The position numbers were made by a program, and so were the translations under genes. A model generated the notes under the pieces. It was not told the origin of the DNA. It did no database searches and saw nothing but the letters and a program-made list of their open reading frames with translations. This document shows, piece after piece, positions 7,523 through 14,791 of a DNA stretch of 33,948 nucleotides. Numbering within the stretch: the stretch's first letter is position 1; each line of letters opens with the position of its first letter. The stretch comes from an uncultured Intestinimonas sp. (GTDB lineage Bacteria > Bacillota > Clostridia > Oscillospirales > Oscillospiraceae), in assembly GCF_944387725.1 (NCBI RefSeq), contig NZ_CALXGA010000017.1, positions 1-33,948 on the forward strand, in the 5' to 3' direction.

Positions 7523-9604
7523 TCACTCCACATCCCGATAGTAGAGCCCCCGGGTCAGGTCCCTGGGGGCCCAGCTCCCCCGGCCCAGGCAGCGCTCCGC
7601 CGCCCGGACGCAGGTCTGGGGGTCCTCGGTGGTGAAGAGGAGCCGGGCGGCCCAGGCCCCCGCCCGGCGGTACTCCGGCTTGTCGGCCAGGAAGAGGGTC
7701 TTGGCATTGAGGATTTCACTGCGGCAGCCCGGGGCCGGGACCACCGGGAAGCGCTCTCCCTTCCGGTCGGTGAGCATGGGGCTCTCCCTGCAGGCGCAGC
7801 GGCCAAAGCCGTTTTTCACAATGCAGTTCTCGGTGATCATCAGGGGCAGCCGCCCGTAGACGATGACCTCCAGGTCCAGACACTTGGAGAGGTCCCGAAT
7901 CTGAGCCAGCTTGAGCTCGAAGGAGGCGGTGGCCGAGGCGAAGCCCAGGCGCTTGAGCTCCTTGAGGGCCTGGGCGTTGAAGACGTGGAGGCCGAAGTCC
8001 CCCCGGAGGGTGAGCCCGGCGGCCTGGGCGGCGTCCATCAGGTCCAGGGCGCCCACCAGGGCGTCGGTGACTCCCAGGGCCCGGAGGGCCTCCAGGTCCC
8101 GCTCCAGGGCCTTCCGCTCCCGGTCCCAGCAGACCCGGGGCAGGACCGCCCCCACCCGGCAGCCCTGGGAGAGGGCCAGCTCCACCGTCTGGGGGTGGGC
8201 GGCGGCCTCCGCCGCCGGGAGATAGACCAGGGCGGGGCCCAGGGCGCACAGCTCCGGGGTGAGCTGCTCCGCCCGGAGCAGGGAGAAGGTGAGCGCCGGG
8301 GGCTCCCGGCGGTTTTCGTAGCGGACCCCGGGTTGGAATTCCATCAGCTCCACCGGGGCGGGGGCCCCTCTCTGGCGGGTCAGGTCCTCCAGCACCTCCC
8401 GGCGCAGGGCGTTGAGGGCGGCCGCCGGAGCCGAGAGCCCCGGCTCCACCAGGGCCCGGACGTTCTCGCAGCGGTAGGGGGTCCCCCCGGTGCGGGAGAG
8501 CTGCTTTTCCACCGCCTCCCGGTCCAGGGGGCGGGTTCGGGCCGGTTCCGGGACGGGCCCGGCGGCGGTGGCGGTGCGGCCCTCCCCGTCCCGGACCCCC
8601 ACCTGAAGGGGCTCTCCGGGCCGGACCAGGGCGTAAAAAGTCACCCCCACCCGCTGGCGTTCCCCGCTGAGGTACTGGCTCCGGGTCTGGGCAAAGAGCG
8701 CACGGGGCTCCTCGCCCTCCTGCCGGACGCCGAACATCTCCGGGCCCTTTTGGTTCAGGTAGTACCCGTCGGTGAAGCCCTGCCGGGAGAAGGCGGCCTC
8801 CAGCTGCTCCAGCTCTTCGGAGGTGGGCTCCCGGTTTTCGTGGAGGGCCCGGGCGTAGATGCCCGTGACCACGGCCACATACTCCGGGCGCTTCATGCGC
8901 CCCTCCAGCTTCAGGCACTTGACCCCCAGCTTTCTGAGCTCCTGGAGGTGTCCGGCCAGGGAGAGGTCCTTGAGGGAAAGGGGGTGGCCGTTGGCCTTCT
9001 TCCCCCAACCATAGGCCAGGCGGCAGGGCTGGGCGCACAGGCCCCGGTTCCCTGAACGGCCCCCAATCACCGAGGAGAAGAAGCACTGGCCGGAGTAGCA
9101 CATACACAGGGCCCCGTGGGCGAAGATTTCGATTTCGATGGGGGCGTGCAGGCAGATATACTCAATGGCCTCCCGGGAGAGCTCCCGGGCGAGGACCACC
9201 CGGGTCATGCCCAGCCCGGCGCAGCGCCGGGCCCCCTCCAGGGAGTGGACGGTGAGCTGGGTGGAGCCGTGGACGGCCAGGCCGGGGACGGTCTGACGGA
9301 GCATCCGCAGGACTCCCAGGTCCTGGATGAGCACGGCGTCCACTCCGGCCTGGGCGGCCTGGGCCACGGTCTCGGCAGCGGCGGGGAGCTCCCGGTCGGT
9401 GACCAGGGTGTTGAGGGTGAGGTAGACCTTGACCCCCCGGACGTGGCAGTAGGAGACGGCCTGGGTGAGCTCCTCCAGGGTGAAGTTTTTGGCGTTGCGG
9501 CGGGCGTTGAACGCGCCGAAGCCCAGATAGACGGCGTCGGCGCCGGCCTGCACCGCAGCGGTAACCGCCTCCGGCGATCCGGCAGGGGCGAGCAGTTCCA
9601 GCAT
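7523..9604 (-). CDS. U32 family peptidase/RNA-hydroxylation protein with DUF3656-type C-terminus
   Basis: This 693-residue protein begins with the U32 core (LLAPAGSPEAVTAAVQAGAD at 3-22) and carries the family signature EIFAHGALCMCYSGQCFFSS (about 160-180), followed by Cys-containing CAQPCRLAYGW. Characterised U32 members such as TrhP and RlhA hydroxylate tRNA or 23S rRNA, while older reports describe collagenase activity. The role here is therefore best given as RNA modification, probable but unproven. The long C-terminal half fits the DUF3656 architecture found in Firmicutes, and a second Cys cluster (GFGRCACRES) is at about 600. ATG 9604 was chosen for AGAGGA ahead of it; an in-frame extension to 9766 is Pro/Arg-rich and crosses the inverted repeat. 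Confidence 0.9.
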   Translation of the reverse strand: MLELLAPAGSPEAVTAAVQAGADAVYLGFGAFNARRNAKNFTLEELTQAVSYCHVRGVKVYLTLNTLVTDRELPAAAETVAQAAQAGVDAVLIQDLGVLRMLRQTVPGLAVHGSTQLTVHSLEGARRCAGLGMTRVVLARELSREAIEYICLHAPIEIEIFAHGALCMCYSGQCFFSSVIGGRSGNRGLCAQPCRLAYGWGKKANGHPLSLKDLSLAGHLQELRKLGVKCLKLEGRMKRPEYVAVVTGIYARALHENREPTSEELEQLEAAFSRQGFTDGYYLNQKGPEMFGVRQEGEEPRALFAQTRSQYLSGERQRVGVTFYALVRPGEPLQVGVRDGEGRTATAAGPVPEPARTRPLDREAVEKQLSRTGGTPYRCENVRALVEPGLSAPAAALNALRREVLEDLTRQRGAPAPVELMEFQPGVRYENRREPPALTFSLLRAEQLTPELCALGPALVYLPAAEAAAHPQTVELALSQGCRVGAVLPRVCWDRERKALERDLEALRALGVTDALVGALDLMDAAQAAGLTLRGDFGLHVFNAQALKELKRLGFASATASFELKLAQIRDLSKCLDLEVIVYGRLPLMITENCIVKNGFGRCACRESPMLTDRKGERFPVVPAPGCRSEILNAKTLFLADKPEYRRAGAWAARLLFTTEDPQTCVRAAERCLGRGSWAPRDLTRGLYYRDVE

Positions 9605-9733
9605 GGGGATTTCCTCTCTGTTTGATTTTCCATAGAAACGGTTGGGCAAGGGTACCCCCCCTTGGGGTCGTTTGCCAGATTCCATCTGGCCTTGAGGTCC
9701 GGCGGCCAGCCGGAGGCAAGGGGCCCCCCTGAG

Positions 9734-9826
9734 GGTCCAGCGTCCCGCCGGAACAGGTCTCGGCACCCTGCCGGGGGCCGGAATCCCTCCGGGGGCCGCA
9801 AACCCGTTCCGGCGGGACGCCGGACC
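9734..9826. repeat. large GC-rich inverted repeat
   Basis: Arms at 9734-9754 and 9806-9826 (GGTCCAGCGTCCCGCCGGAAC-type) are complementary at all but one position, with about 51 bp between them. Weaker complementarity extends the arms outward into the neighbouring G/C runs to about 9712-9848. It fills the gap between zapA and the U32 gene. No clear U-tract follows, so a plain intrinsic terminator is not certain. It could be an mRNA-stabilising or processing hairpin or a genome-wide intergenic repeat. Confidence 0.75.
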
Positions 9827-9859
9827 TTCAAAAGGGGGCCTGCCCCCGAAATCCCCCAG

Positions 9860-10201
9860 TCAGGTGGCGGTCTTCCCCCCGGCGGGCGGCTTCTTGTTCT
9901 GGAGCTTGAAAATCTCCCGCTTGGCCTCGGAGAGCTCCATCTTCAGCTTGGTGGCCTCCTCCAGGTACTCCTTGAGCTGGCGGCGGAGGTTTTCCGAGGT
10001 CTCCACCTCTTTGAAATACTCGTCGGCAATATTCAGTGCGCCCAGTACCGCGCCATCCACCAGAGAGACCTTGGACGCCTCCAACACCTCCTGGATCTTC
10101 GCATCCACATGGGCGGCCACCTTTTCCATGTAGCAGGACTCCTCAGAGGCGACCAGATGGTAGGTCTGCCCCGCGATGGAAACAGCGATCTTGTTTTTCA
10201 C
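9860..10201 (-). CDS. zapA: cell division protein ZapA
   Basis: This 113-residue protein fits ZapA, which binds FtsZ and bundles protofilaments at the division ring. The N-terminal beta-rich head (KIAVSIAGQTYHLVASEE, residues 4-21) is followed by the conserved dimerisation helix and a long C-terminal coiled coil (about 65-103). The start is a GTG at 10201, with GGGAGGG seven bases upstream; no nearby ATG is in frame. It is the promoter-proximal gene of the minus-strand block and is divergent from the DnaD-like gene. Neighbours for division, shape and wall synthesis fit its role. Confidence 0.92.
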   Translation of the reverse strand: MKNKIAVSIAGQTYHLVASEESCYMEKVAAHVDAKIQEVLEASKVSLVDGAVLGALNIADEYFKEVETSENLRRQLKEYLEEATKLKMELSEAKREIFKLQNKKPPAGGKTAT

Positions 10202-10232
10202 AACGGGCCCTCCCTAGTTGAGATGATGCAAC

Positions 10233-10261
10233 ATTATATCATAAGTTGGCAAGAGATGAAA
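10233..10261 (-). promoter_or_regulatory. probable zapA promoter
   Basis: Read on the minus strand, a perfect TATAAT (10233-10238) lies 17 bp downstream of TTTCAT (10256-10261). The -35 match is weak. The site is 32 bp ahead of the GTG start of zapA, in the only AT-rich stretch of the neighbourhood. Confidence 0.6.
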
Positions 10262-10274
10262 ATGAAATTTATCT

Positions 10275-10302
10275 TTTCTTCCGACAGGTTTTACGGTACA
10301 AT
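10275..10302 (+). promoter_or_regulatory. possible promoter of the dnaD-dnaI pair
   Basis: A TACAAT -10 (10297-10302) is preceded by TTTCTT (10275-10280) at 16 bp. The -10 is good and the -35 poor. It sits 31 bp ahead of the ATG at 10333 in the divergent intergenic region shared with zapA. Confidence 0.45.
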
Positions 10303-10332
10303 AGACGGTACGGAAGGAAGGAGGCGGAGCGA

Positions 10333-11313
10333 ATGACGGTGCAGGTGCTGCCCCCGGGCGGGGTGGTCTCTATGACGGCGGCGGCCGCCGACCGTCTGGT
10401 GAAGGGGGGCAGCGGGGACGCCGCCCTCCTCTATCTTCACCTCCTGCGGAGGGGCGGGCTCTTTGAGGCCGAAGCCGCCCGGAAAGCCCTGGGCTGGACC
10501 GACGCCCGGGTCCAGGAGGCCTACCGGGCCCTGGCCGGGCTGGGCCTGGCCAGGGCCGACGCCGACCTCTCGCCCGCCCCGGCCCCCCCGGAGCCGGAGG
10601 GCCCCCCGGACTACGCCGCCGCCGACATCGCCCAGGAGCTGGAGGGGGGCGGGATCTTCCCCCATCTGGTCCGGGAGCTGGAGCGGCGTCTGGGAAAGGT
10701 CCTCTCTCCCTCCGATTTGAAGATGCTCTACACCATGTACGACTTTCTGGCCCTCCCCGCCGAGGTCATTTTGCTGCTGACCACCTGGTGTACCGAGGAG
10801 GCCCAGCGCAAGTACGGCCCCGGCCGCAAGCCCCGGATGTCCCAGCTCCGCCGGGAGGCCTTCCTCTGGAAGCGCCTGGGGGTGGACACCCCCGAGGCCG
10901 CCGACGCCCACGTCCGGCACCTCTCCGCCCTCCGGGACCGGGAGCGCACCCTTCTGCCCCGGCTGGGCATCTCCGGCCGGCCTCCGGTGGAGGGGGAGCG
11001 CAGGTATCTCGCCTCCTGGGTGGATCTGGGCTTCGACGACGAGGCCATCGCCCTGGCCTACGAGCGGACCGTTATGAAGAAGGGGGCCCTGAACTGGGCC
11101 TATATGAACTCCATCCTCCGCAGCTGGCACCAGAAGGGCCTCCACACCCGGCAGCAGGTGGAGGAGGGGGACTCCACCCGGCCCCAGAGCCCGGCCCGGA
11201 GTCCGGCGGGCCCGGCGGCCCAGCCCTCCCCCCAGCGGGCCCAGGAGCGGCTCAAGGAGGATATGGACTGGATGGACCGGTTCCTGGAGGAGACCGGAAA
11301 GAAGGAGGACTAG
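10333..11313 (+). CDS. DnaD-like primosome protein with two DnaD (DnaB_2) domains
   Basis: This 326-residue protein has a winged-helix-like N-terminal region (about 1-80), a Pro-rich linker (80-95), and two DnaD/DnaB_2-type helical repeats at about 97-180 and 200-266. The second ends in the signature DDEAIALAYERTV and WAYMNSILRSW. The C-terminus is a charged, Pro-rich tail. DnaD-type proteins remodel DNA and recruit the helicase loader at origins and restart sites. ATG 10333 was chosen because AAGGAGG lies eight bases upstream, although the frame is open further. Four bases separate its stop from dnaI, which supports a joint role in helicase loading. Confidence 0.9.
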   Translation: MTVQVLPPGGVVSMTAAAADRLVKGGSGDAALLYLHLLRRGGLFEAEAARKALGWTDARVQEAYRALAGLGLARADADLSPAPAPPEPEGPPDYAAADIAQELEGGGIFPHLVRELERRLGKVLSPSDLKMLYTMYDFLALPAEVILLLTTWCTEEAQRKYGPGRKPRMSQLRREAFLWKRLGVDTPEAADAHVRHLSALRDRERTLLPRLGISGRPPVEGERRYLASWVDLGFDDEAIALAYERTVMKKGALNWAYMNSILRSWHQKGLHTRQQVEEGDSTRPQSPARSPAGPAAQPSPQRAQERLKEDMDWMDRFLEETGKKED

Positions 11314-11316
11314 CCC

Positions 11317-12321
11317 ATGGGATACAGCGAAAGCGTTCTGCACAGCGCCCAGGCCCGGCTGGCCGCCCAGCGATCGGCCTGGCGTTCCCGGCAGGAGGCG
11401 ACCCGCCAGGAGATCTTCCGAACCCTGCCCCGGGCCCGGGAGATCGACCGGAAGCTCCGGCAGACCATGGCCCAGGTGGTGGCCGCCGCCCTCCGGGAGG
11501 GGGTAGACCCCGGCCCGGCCCTGGCGCACATCCGGGCGGAGAACCAGGCCCTCCAGCGGGAGCTCTCCGGCCTCCTCACCAGCCACGGCTGGAGCGCCGG
11601 CGCCCTGGAGGACAAGCCCATGTGCCCCAAGTGCGGGGACACCGGCTGGGTGGGGGCCGGCATGTGCGACTGCCTCAAGGCCCTCTGCGCCCAGGAGCAG
11701 CTCAAGGAGCTCTCCCAGCTGCTGGACCTGGGGGAGCAGTCCTTCGAGAAATTTGACTTTTCCTACTACTCCCCGGAGGTGTGGCCCGACTGGGGCCGCT
11801 CCCCCCGGGAGAACATGGAGAAGGTCTATAAAATCTGCCGGGATTACGCCCGGAACTTTGGCCGGTACTACTTTGACAACCTCTTCCTCAGCGGGGGCAC
11901 CGGCCTGGGGAAGACCTTCCTGTCGGCCTGCATCGCCCGGACCGTGTCGGAAAACGGCTTCTCCGTGGTCTACGAAACGGCGGGGAACCTCTTCGCCCAG
12001 TTCGAGACGGAAAAATTTTCCCGGGACGGGGGGGACGCCCGGGAGGCCCGGGACGGCACCCGGCGGTATCTGGGCTGTGATCTGCTGGTGCTGGACGACC
12101 TGGGCAGCGAGCTGTCCACCCCCTTCGTCCAGTCCGCCCTCTACCGGCTGGTGAACAGCCGCCTGGCCGCCGGGCGGCGGACGGTTGTCAGCTCCAACCT
12201 CACCATGGACGACGTGCGGCTGCGGTACACCCCCCAGATCGCCTCCCGGCTGGAGGGGGAGTACCGGGTCCTGCCCTTCTTCGGCCAGGACATCCGCCTC
12301 CAGCGCAAGCAGAGACTCTGA
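11317..12321 (+). CDS. dnaI: primosomal helicase loader DnaI/DnaC-like AAA+ ATPase
   Basis: This 334-residue AAA+ ATPase would load the replicative helicase onto DNA. A helical N-terminal domain (1-95) leads into a zinc-binding motif CPKCGDTGWVGAGMCDC (Cys 103, 106, 117 and 119), as in DnaI where it contacts the helicase. The AAA+ core follows, with Walker A GGTGLGKT (193-200) and Walker B LLVLDD (256-261). A conserved Arg (ASRL) sits near the C-terminus. The ribosome binding site AAGGAGGAC overlaps the end of the DnaD-like gene, indicating translational coupling. Transcription probably stops at the hairpin at 12332-12357. Confidence 0.93.
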   Translation: MGYSESVLHSAQARLAAQRSAWRSRQEATRQEIFRTLPRAREIDRKLRQTMAQVVAAALREGVDPGPALAHIRAENQALQRELSGLLTSHGWSAGALEDKPMCPKCGDTGWVGAGMCDCLKALCAQEQLKELSQLLDLGEQSFEKFDFSYYSPEVWPDWGRSPRENMEKVYKICRDYARNFGRYYFDNLFLSGGTGLGKTFLSACIARTVSENGFSVVYETAGNLFAQFETEKFSRDGGDAREARDGTRRYLGCDLLVLDDLGSELSTPFVQSALYRLVNSRLAAGRRTVVSSNLTMDDVRLRYTPQIASRLEGEYRVLPFFGQDIRLQRKQRL

Positions 12322-12331
12322 GCACACAAGG

Positions 12332-12357
12332 AAAGGCCGCCCGGACGGGCGGCCTTT
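12332..12357. terminator. hairpin terminator after dnaI
   Basis: AAAGGCCGCCCG and its perfect complement form a 12-bp stem with almost no loop, 11 bases after the dnaI stop. The distal arm ends in CTTT but no longer U-tract follows. It also lies just beyond the end of the minus-strand RHH pseudogene. Confidence 0.65.
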
Positions 12358-12360
12358 GTG

Positions 12361-12533
12361 CTACGTCCGGGGCGGAGAATCGGGTGGCTCCGCCCGGTCC
12401 AGGGTCTCCAAATGGGCCCGCAGGACCAGGTTGATGTAGCTGGAGAGGGAGCGGTCTCCTCGGCCAAGGCGGAAACACGCTCCAGAATGGGGGCGTCCAG
12501 GGCTATGCTGACGCTTTTCTTCAAGGGCCGCAT
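12361..12533 (-). pseudogene. frameshifted ribbon-helix-helix (Arc/CopG-like) protein
   Basis: From ATG 12533 (GAGGTG upstream) the frame encodes a typical RHH start, LKKSVSIALDAPILERVSALAEE. The conserved helix DRSLSSYINLVLRAHLETLD continues in a different frame to a TAG at 12361. Comparison with the sibling protein at 12706-12900 (LAEDSDRSLSSY) places the lesion near 12455-12462, as a loss of one or four bases. The intact product would be about 57 residues, a DNA-binding antitoxin-like or regulatory protein. Divergent paralogues on either side of a MITE insertion suggest a decaying locus. Confidence 0.75.
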
Positions 12534-12569
12534 GGGAAATCACCTCAAGGCTGGCTTCACATTGTCTTA

Positions 12570-12730
12570 GGGCTTGTTTGAAAATTGGCGATGCGTCCAG
12601 CGGCGATGGATTTTGGCCGCTGGCAAGCAATTTTTTCGCAGGAATCCTGGCGGATTTCAAGGAAATATTGCGCCGTCCAGGGGGCAAAAGCCCCGCCGGT
12701 TGGGCATGTTGACATGTTTCAAACAAGCCC
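12570..12730 (+). mobile_element. MITE-like element, copy 3 (full length)
   Basis: This 161-bp copy has both GGGCTTGTTTGAAA ends and TA on each side (12568-12569 and 12731-12732). It lies between two divergent RHH reading frames and abuts the first recognisable codons of the rightward one. Its right end carries an in-frame ATG (12706) for that gene. Confidence 0.92.
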
Positions 12731-12900
12731 TAAAAGAAAAGGTCAGTCTGACCCTGGATATGACCGTTCTGGAGCGTCTTCACACGTTAGCGGAAGACTC
12801 GGACCGCTCCCTTTCCAGCTATGTCAATCTTGTCCTGCGGGACCACCTGGAGAACCAGGAATCGGTGGAGCCCTCCAGAAGAAACATTTTACATCGGTGA
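12706..12900 (+). CDS. ribbon-helix-helix protein with 5' end replaced by the MITE
   Basis: The frame encodes KEKVSLTLDMTVLERLHTL followed by DRSLSSYVNLVLRDHLEN, which is the beta strand, helix and helix of an Arc/CopG-type RHH protein. Related proteins dimerise and bind operators or act as antitoxins. The native start is not visible. The only in-frame ATG lies inside the repeat element at 12706 and would add MLTCFKQAL before the RHH strand, giving 64 residues. No good ribosome binding site precedes it, so the gene may be silent. The stop TGA overlaps the ATG of the next gene. Confidence 0.6.
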   Translation: MLTCFKQALKEKVSLTLDMTVLERLHTLAEDSDRSLSSYVNLVLRDHLENQESVEPSRRNILHR

Positions 12901-13112
12901 TGGTAATGTACAGCAACGAGTTTGAAGCGGCCTTTTCTGATTTTCTGGAGCGGCACGCGTATGACGAGGCCGAGCACTACCTCTTTTCCATGGTGCGGCT
13001 GGCCTTTGCCGCCGGCTGGCGGGCGGCTGGGGGACAGCCCCCCAAAACCGAGCGAATTTACCAGCTCCTGCCCCCGCCGGAGGGCCAAACTGCGTCCGCG
13101 TCGGAACTATAA
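12900..13112 (+). CDS. small hypothetical protein, coupled to the RHH gene
   Basis: This 70-residue protein starts at an ATG that overlaps the preceding stop (TGATG), which suggests translational coupling. The sequence is mostly helical, with acidic and aromatic residues (SNEFEAAFSDFLERHAYDEAEHYLFSMVRLAFAAGWRAA) and a Pro-rich tail. I recognise no family. Being the second gene after an RHH protein, it could be a partner such as a toxin or a co-regulator, but nothing in the sequence shows this. A terminator follows. Confidence 0.6.
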   Translation: MVMYSNEFEAAFSDFLERHAYDEAEHYLFSMVRLAFAAGWRAAGGQPPKTERIYQLLPPPEGQTASASEL

Positions 13113-13115
13113 CAG

Positions 13116-13158
13116 AAAAGGATGGGCTCCAGGATTTCCCGAAACCCATCCTCTTTTT
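13116..13158. terminator. intrinsic terminator
   Basis: AGGATGGG (13119-13126) pairs with CCCATCCT (13145-13152) and is followed by CTTTTT; AAAA on the other flank allows use from both strands. It separates the RHH locus from the convergent isochorismatase-family gene. Confidence 0.8.
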
Positions 13159-13166
13159 CGTGTTTT

Positions 13167-13733
13167 TTACTTCAAAGCCTTGGAGAGGACCTTGAAGGCG
13201 GGGGTGCCGGAGACCTTCAGCAGGTCGAAGACCGCCCCCTCGGCGGTGAGGATCACCGCCCCCATTTCCCGCATGAGGGCCAGGCCGCTCTTGTAGTTGT
13301 GGGTGAACCGGGAGCACACTGCGTCCTGGATCAGGAAGACCTGGTAGCCCTGCTCCAGCAGGCTCCGGGTGGTCTGGTAGACGCACACATGGGTCTCGGT
13401 GCCGCACACCACCACCGACTTCCGGCCCAGGGCGGAGAGCACGCCCAGGAGCTCGGGGCCAGCGGCGTCAAAGGCGGACTTCTCAATCCGGGTCCAGCCC
13501 TGGGGCATGGCCTCCAGCAGCTCGGCGGAGGTGGCCCCCAGGCCCTGGGGGTACTGCTCGGTAACCACCACCGGGAAGTCAAGCTGTTGAGCCGCCAGAA
13601 GGAGCAGCTTGGTGTTCTTGAGGACCTGGGGGGTGTGGTCCATGGCCGCCATCAACTTCTCCTGGGCGTCGATGACCAGGAGGACGGCGTCCTCGGCGTT
13701 GAGGCGGAAACGGGCGTTCTGGTTCTTTTCCAT
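13167..13733 (-). CDS. isochorismatase-family cysteine hydrolase
   Basis: This 188-residue hydrolase of the isochorismatase/nicotinamidase superfamily has the catalytic triad in place: Asp22 in VLLVIDAQEKL, Lys85 in RIEKSAFDA and Cys117 in GTETHVCVYQT. The cis-peptide region VVVCGTE before the Cys is also typical. It resembles the YcaC-like subgroup of uncertain substrate more than nicotinamidases, because the metal-binding DxHxxxD motif of nicotinamidases is absent. The gene lies 52 bp after the phospholipase-like gene and may share its transcript. Confidence 0.88.
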   Translation of the reverse strand: MEKNQNARFRLNAEDAVLLVIDAQEKLMAAMDHTPQVLKNTKLLLLAAQQLDFPVVVTEQYPQGLGATSAELLEAMPQGWTRIEKSAFDAAGPELLGVLSALGRKSVVVCGTETHVCVYQTTRSLLEQGYQVFLIQDAVCSRFTHNYKSGLALMREMGAVILTAEGAVFDLLKVSGTPAFKVLSKALK

Positions 13734-13785
13734 GGGGATGCACTTCCTTTCTCGTTAGTCCCTCCCGGCGGAAGGGGGCGGAGCC

Positions 13786-14622
13786 TTAATAGGCAGGTGC
13801 AGAGCGGGCCCCGGCGGGGTGGCCGCCGGCGGAGAGATTCCCCTTGAAGTCCCGGTCCAGCCAGGCGTCCAGGGGGCCGCCGCTGACCGCCGCCCGGAAG
13901 AAGCGGGCCGTCTGCTGGGCGGCGGGCTCCACGGCGGCGGAGAGCTGCTGGGTCAGGTAGACGTTGCTCTCTTCAAAGGCGGACCGGGGCCGGGCGGTGA
14001 GGAAGATCCCCCGGAGGGCCCGGAGCTTGGGCAACCGGCCCGCCAGGAAGTTGGCCGGGCGGCTGAGCTGGCGCCCGGAGAGCCGGGCAAAGAGGGCGGT
14101 GGTCTTCCGCATGGAGCGGTAGCCCTCCTCCACCTGGGCGGGGCCGGCCTCATAGGCCAGGGCGGCGGCGGCAAAGACCTCCTCCGGCGGCACGGGGGGC
14201 AGGTAGGAGCAGCCCAGGGAGCGCAGGCCGTCCCGCTCCATCAGCAGGCGGTCAAACTCGGCCTCCATGGCCAGATGGGTCACAGGTCCGGCGTCGGCCT
14301 TTTGGTCGATCCAGCGGTGGCAGGCGCTGTCCAGGGCCAGGTGGCACAGGAAGCCGGCGGCATAGCCCCAGGCCATGGGCCGCTCCTCCGCCACCCCACG
14401 GCGCAGCCGCTCGAAGACCGGCAGGGCGGACTGGGCGTGGAGGGCCATGCCCTCCCGGCGGACCCGGTTGGGCAGGACCGGGTGGTAGAAGAACAGGGGG
14501 TCAGGCCCCAGGCAGCCCAGATCGAAGGCGGGGCGCTCCTCCTCCAGCCGGAGGCGCAGGGCGGGGTCCAGGCGGGCGAGCACCTGGGCGCCGAAGGTCA
14601 GATGGGCGTAATAATTGGGCAT
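13786..14622 (-). CDS. zinc-dependent phospholipase C-like protein
   Basis: This 278-residue protein fits the zinc-dependent phospholipase C/S1-P1 nuclease-like fold (PF00882 type). It starts PNYYAHLTFGAQVL with an early His, then has FDLGCLGPDPLFF with Asp, and the helical metal-ligand stretch GFLCHLALDSACHRWIDQ followed by HLAMEAEFDRLL. No signal peptide is seen, so unlike secreted alpha-toxins it would act inside the cell. The substrate is unknown; many such intracellular homologues in gut Firmicutes are uncharacterised. ATG 14622 has AGAGGA nearby. The terminator at 14759-14786 isolates it from the gene upstream. Confidence 0.82.
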   Translation of the reverse strand: MPNYYAHLTFGAQVLARLDPALRLRLEEERPAFDLGCLGPDPLFFYHPVLPNRVRREGMALHAQSALPVFERLRRGVAEERPMAWGYAAGFLCHLALDSACHRWIDQKADAGPVTHLAMEAEFDRLLMERDGLRSLGCSYLPPVPPEEVFAAAALAYEAGPAQVEEGYRSMRKTTALFARLSGRQLSRPANFLAGRLPKLRALRGIFLTARPRSAFEESNVYLTQQLSAAVEPAAQQTARFFRAAVSGGPLDAWLDRDFKGNLSAGGHPAGARSAPAY

Positions 14623-14758
14623 GAATGGTCCTCTTTCTGTCTGCGATGTAGTTTCCTTGATTCTACCACGTTTTCCGAGAGAAGAAAAGAGCAAAATTGC
14701 CGAATTCCCCGGCCCGGCCCCCGGCCTTCCCCCCAAAGCGCCCGGCGGCAGACAGGGA

Positions 14759-14786
14759 AAAGGCCGCCTCTTTCGAGGCGGCCTTT
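14759..14786. terminator. hairpin terminator
   Basis: AAAGGCCGCCTC, loop TTTC, GAGGCGGCCTTT form a perfect 12-bp stem. It sits directly after the stop of the DUF4234 protein (minus strand). The same AAAGGCCGCC core is used after dnaI at 12332-12357. Confidence 0.75.
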
Positions 14787-14791
14787 GGCCG

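Noticed and set aside
10291-12327. 678-codon minus-strand frame opposite dnaD/dnaI, and similar long antisense frames at 2988-4739, 7397-9055, 19854-20945 and 30581-32365
   Set aside because: All lie opposite genes with clear family motifs and have composition typical of antisense translation.
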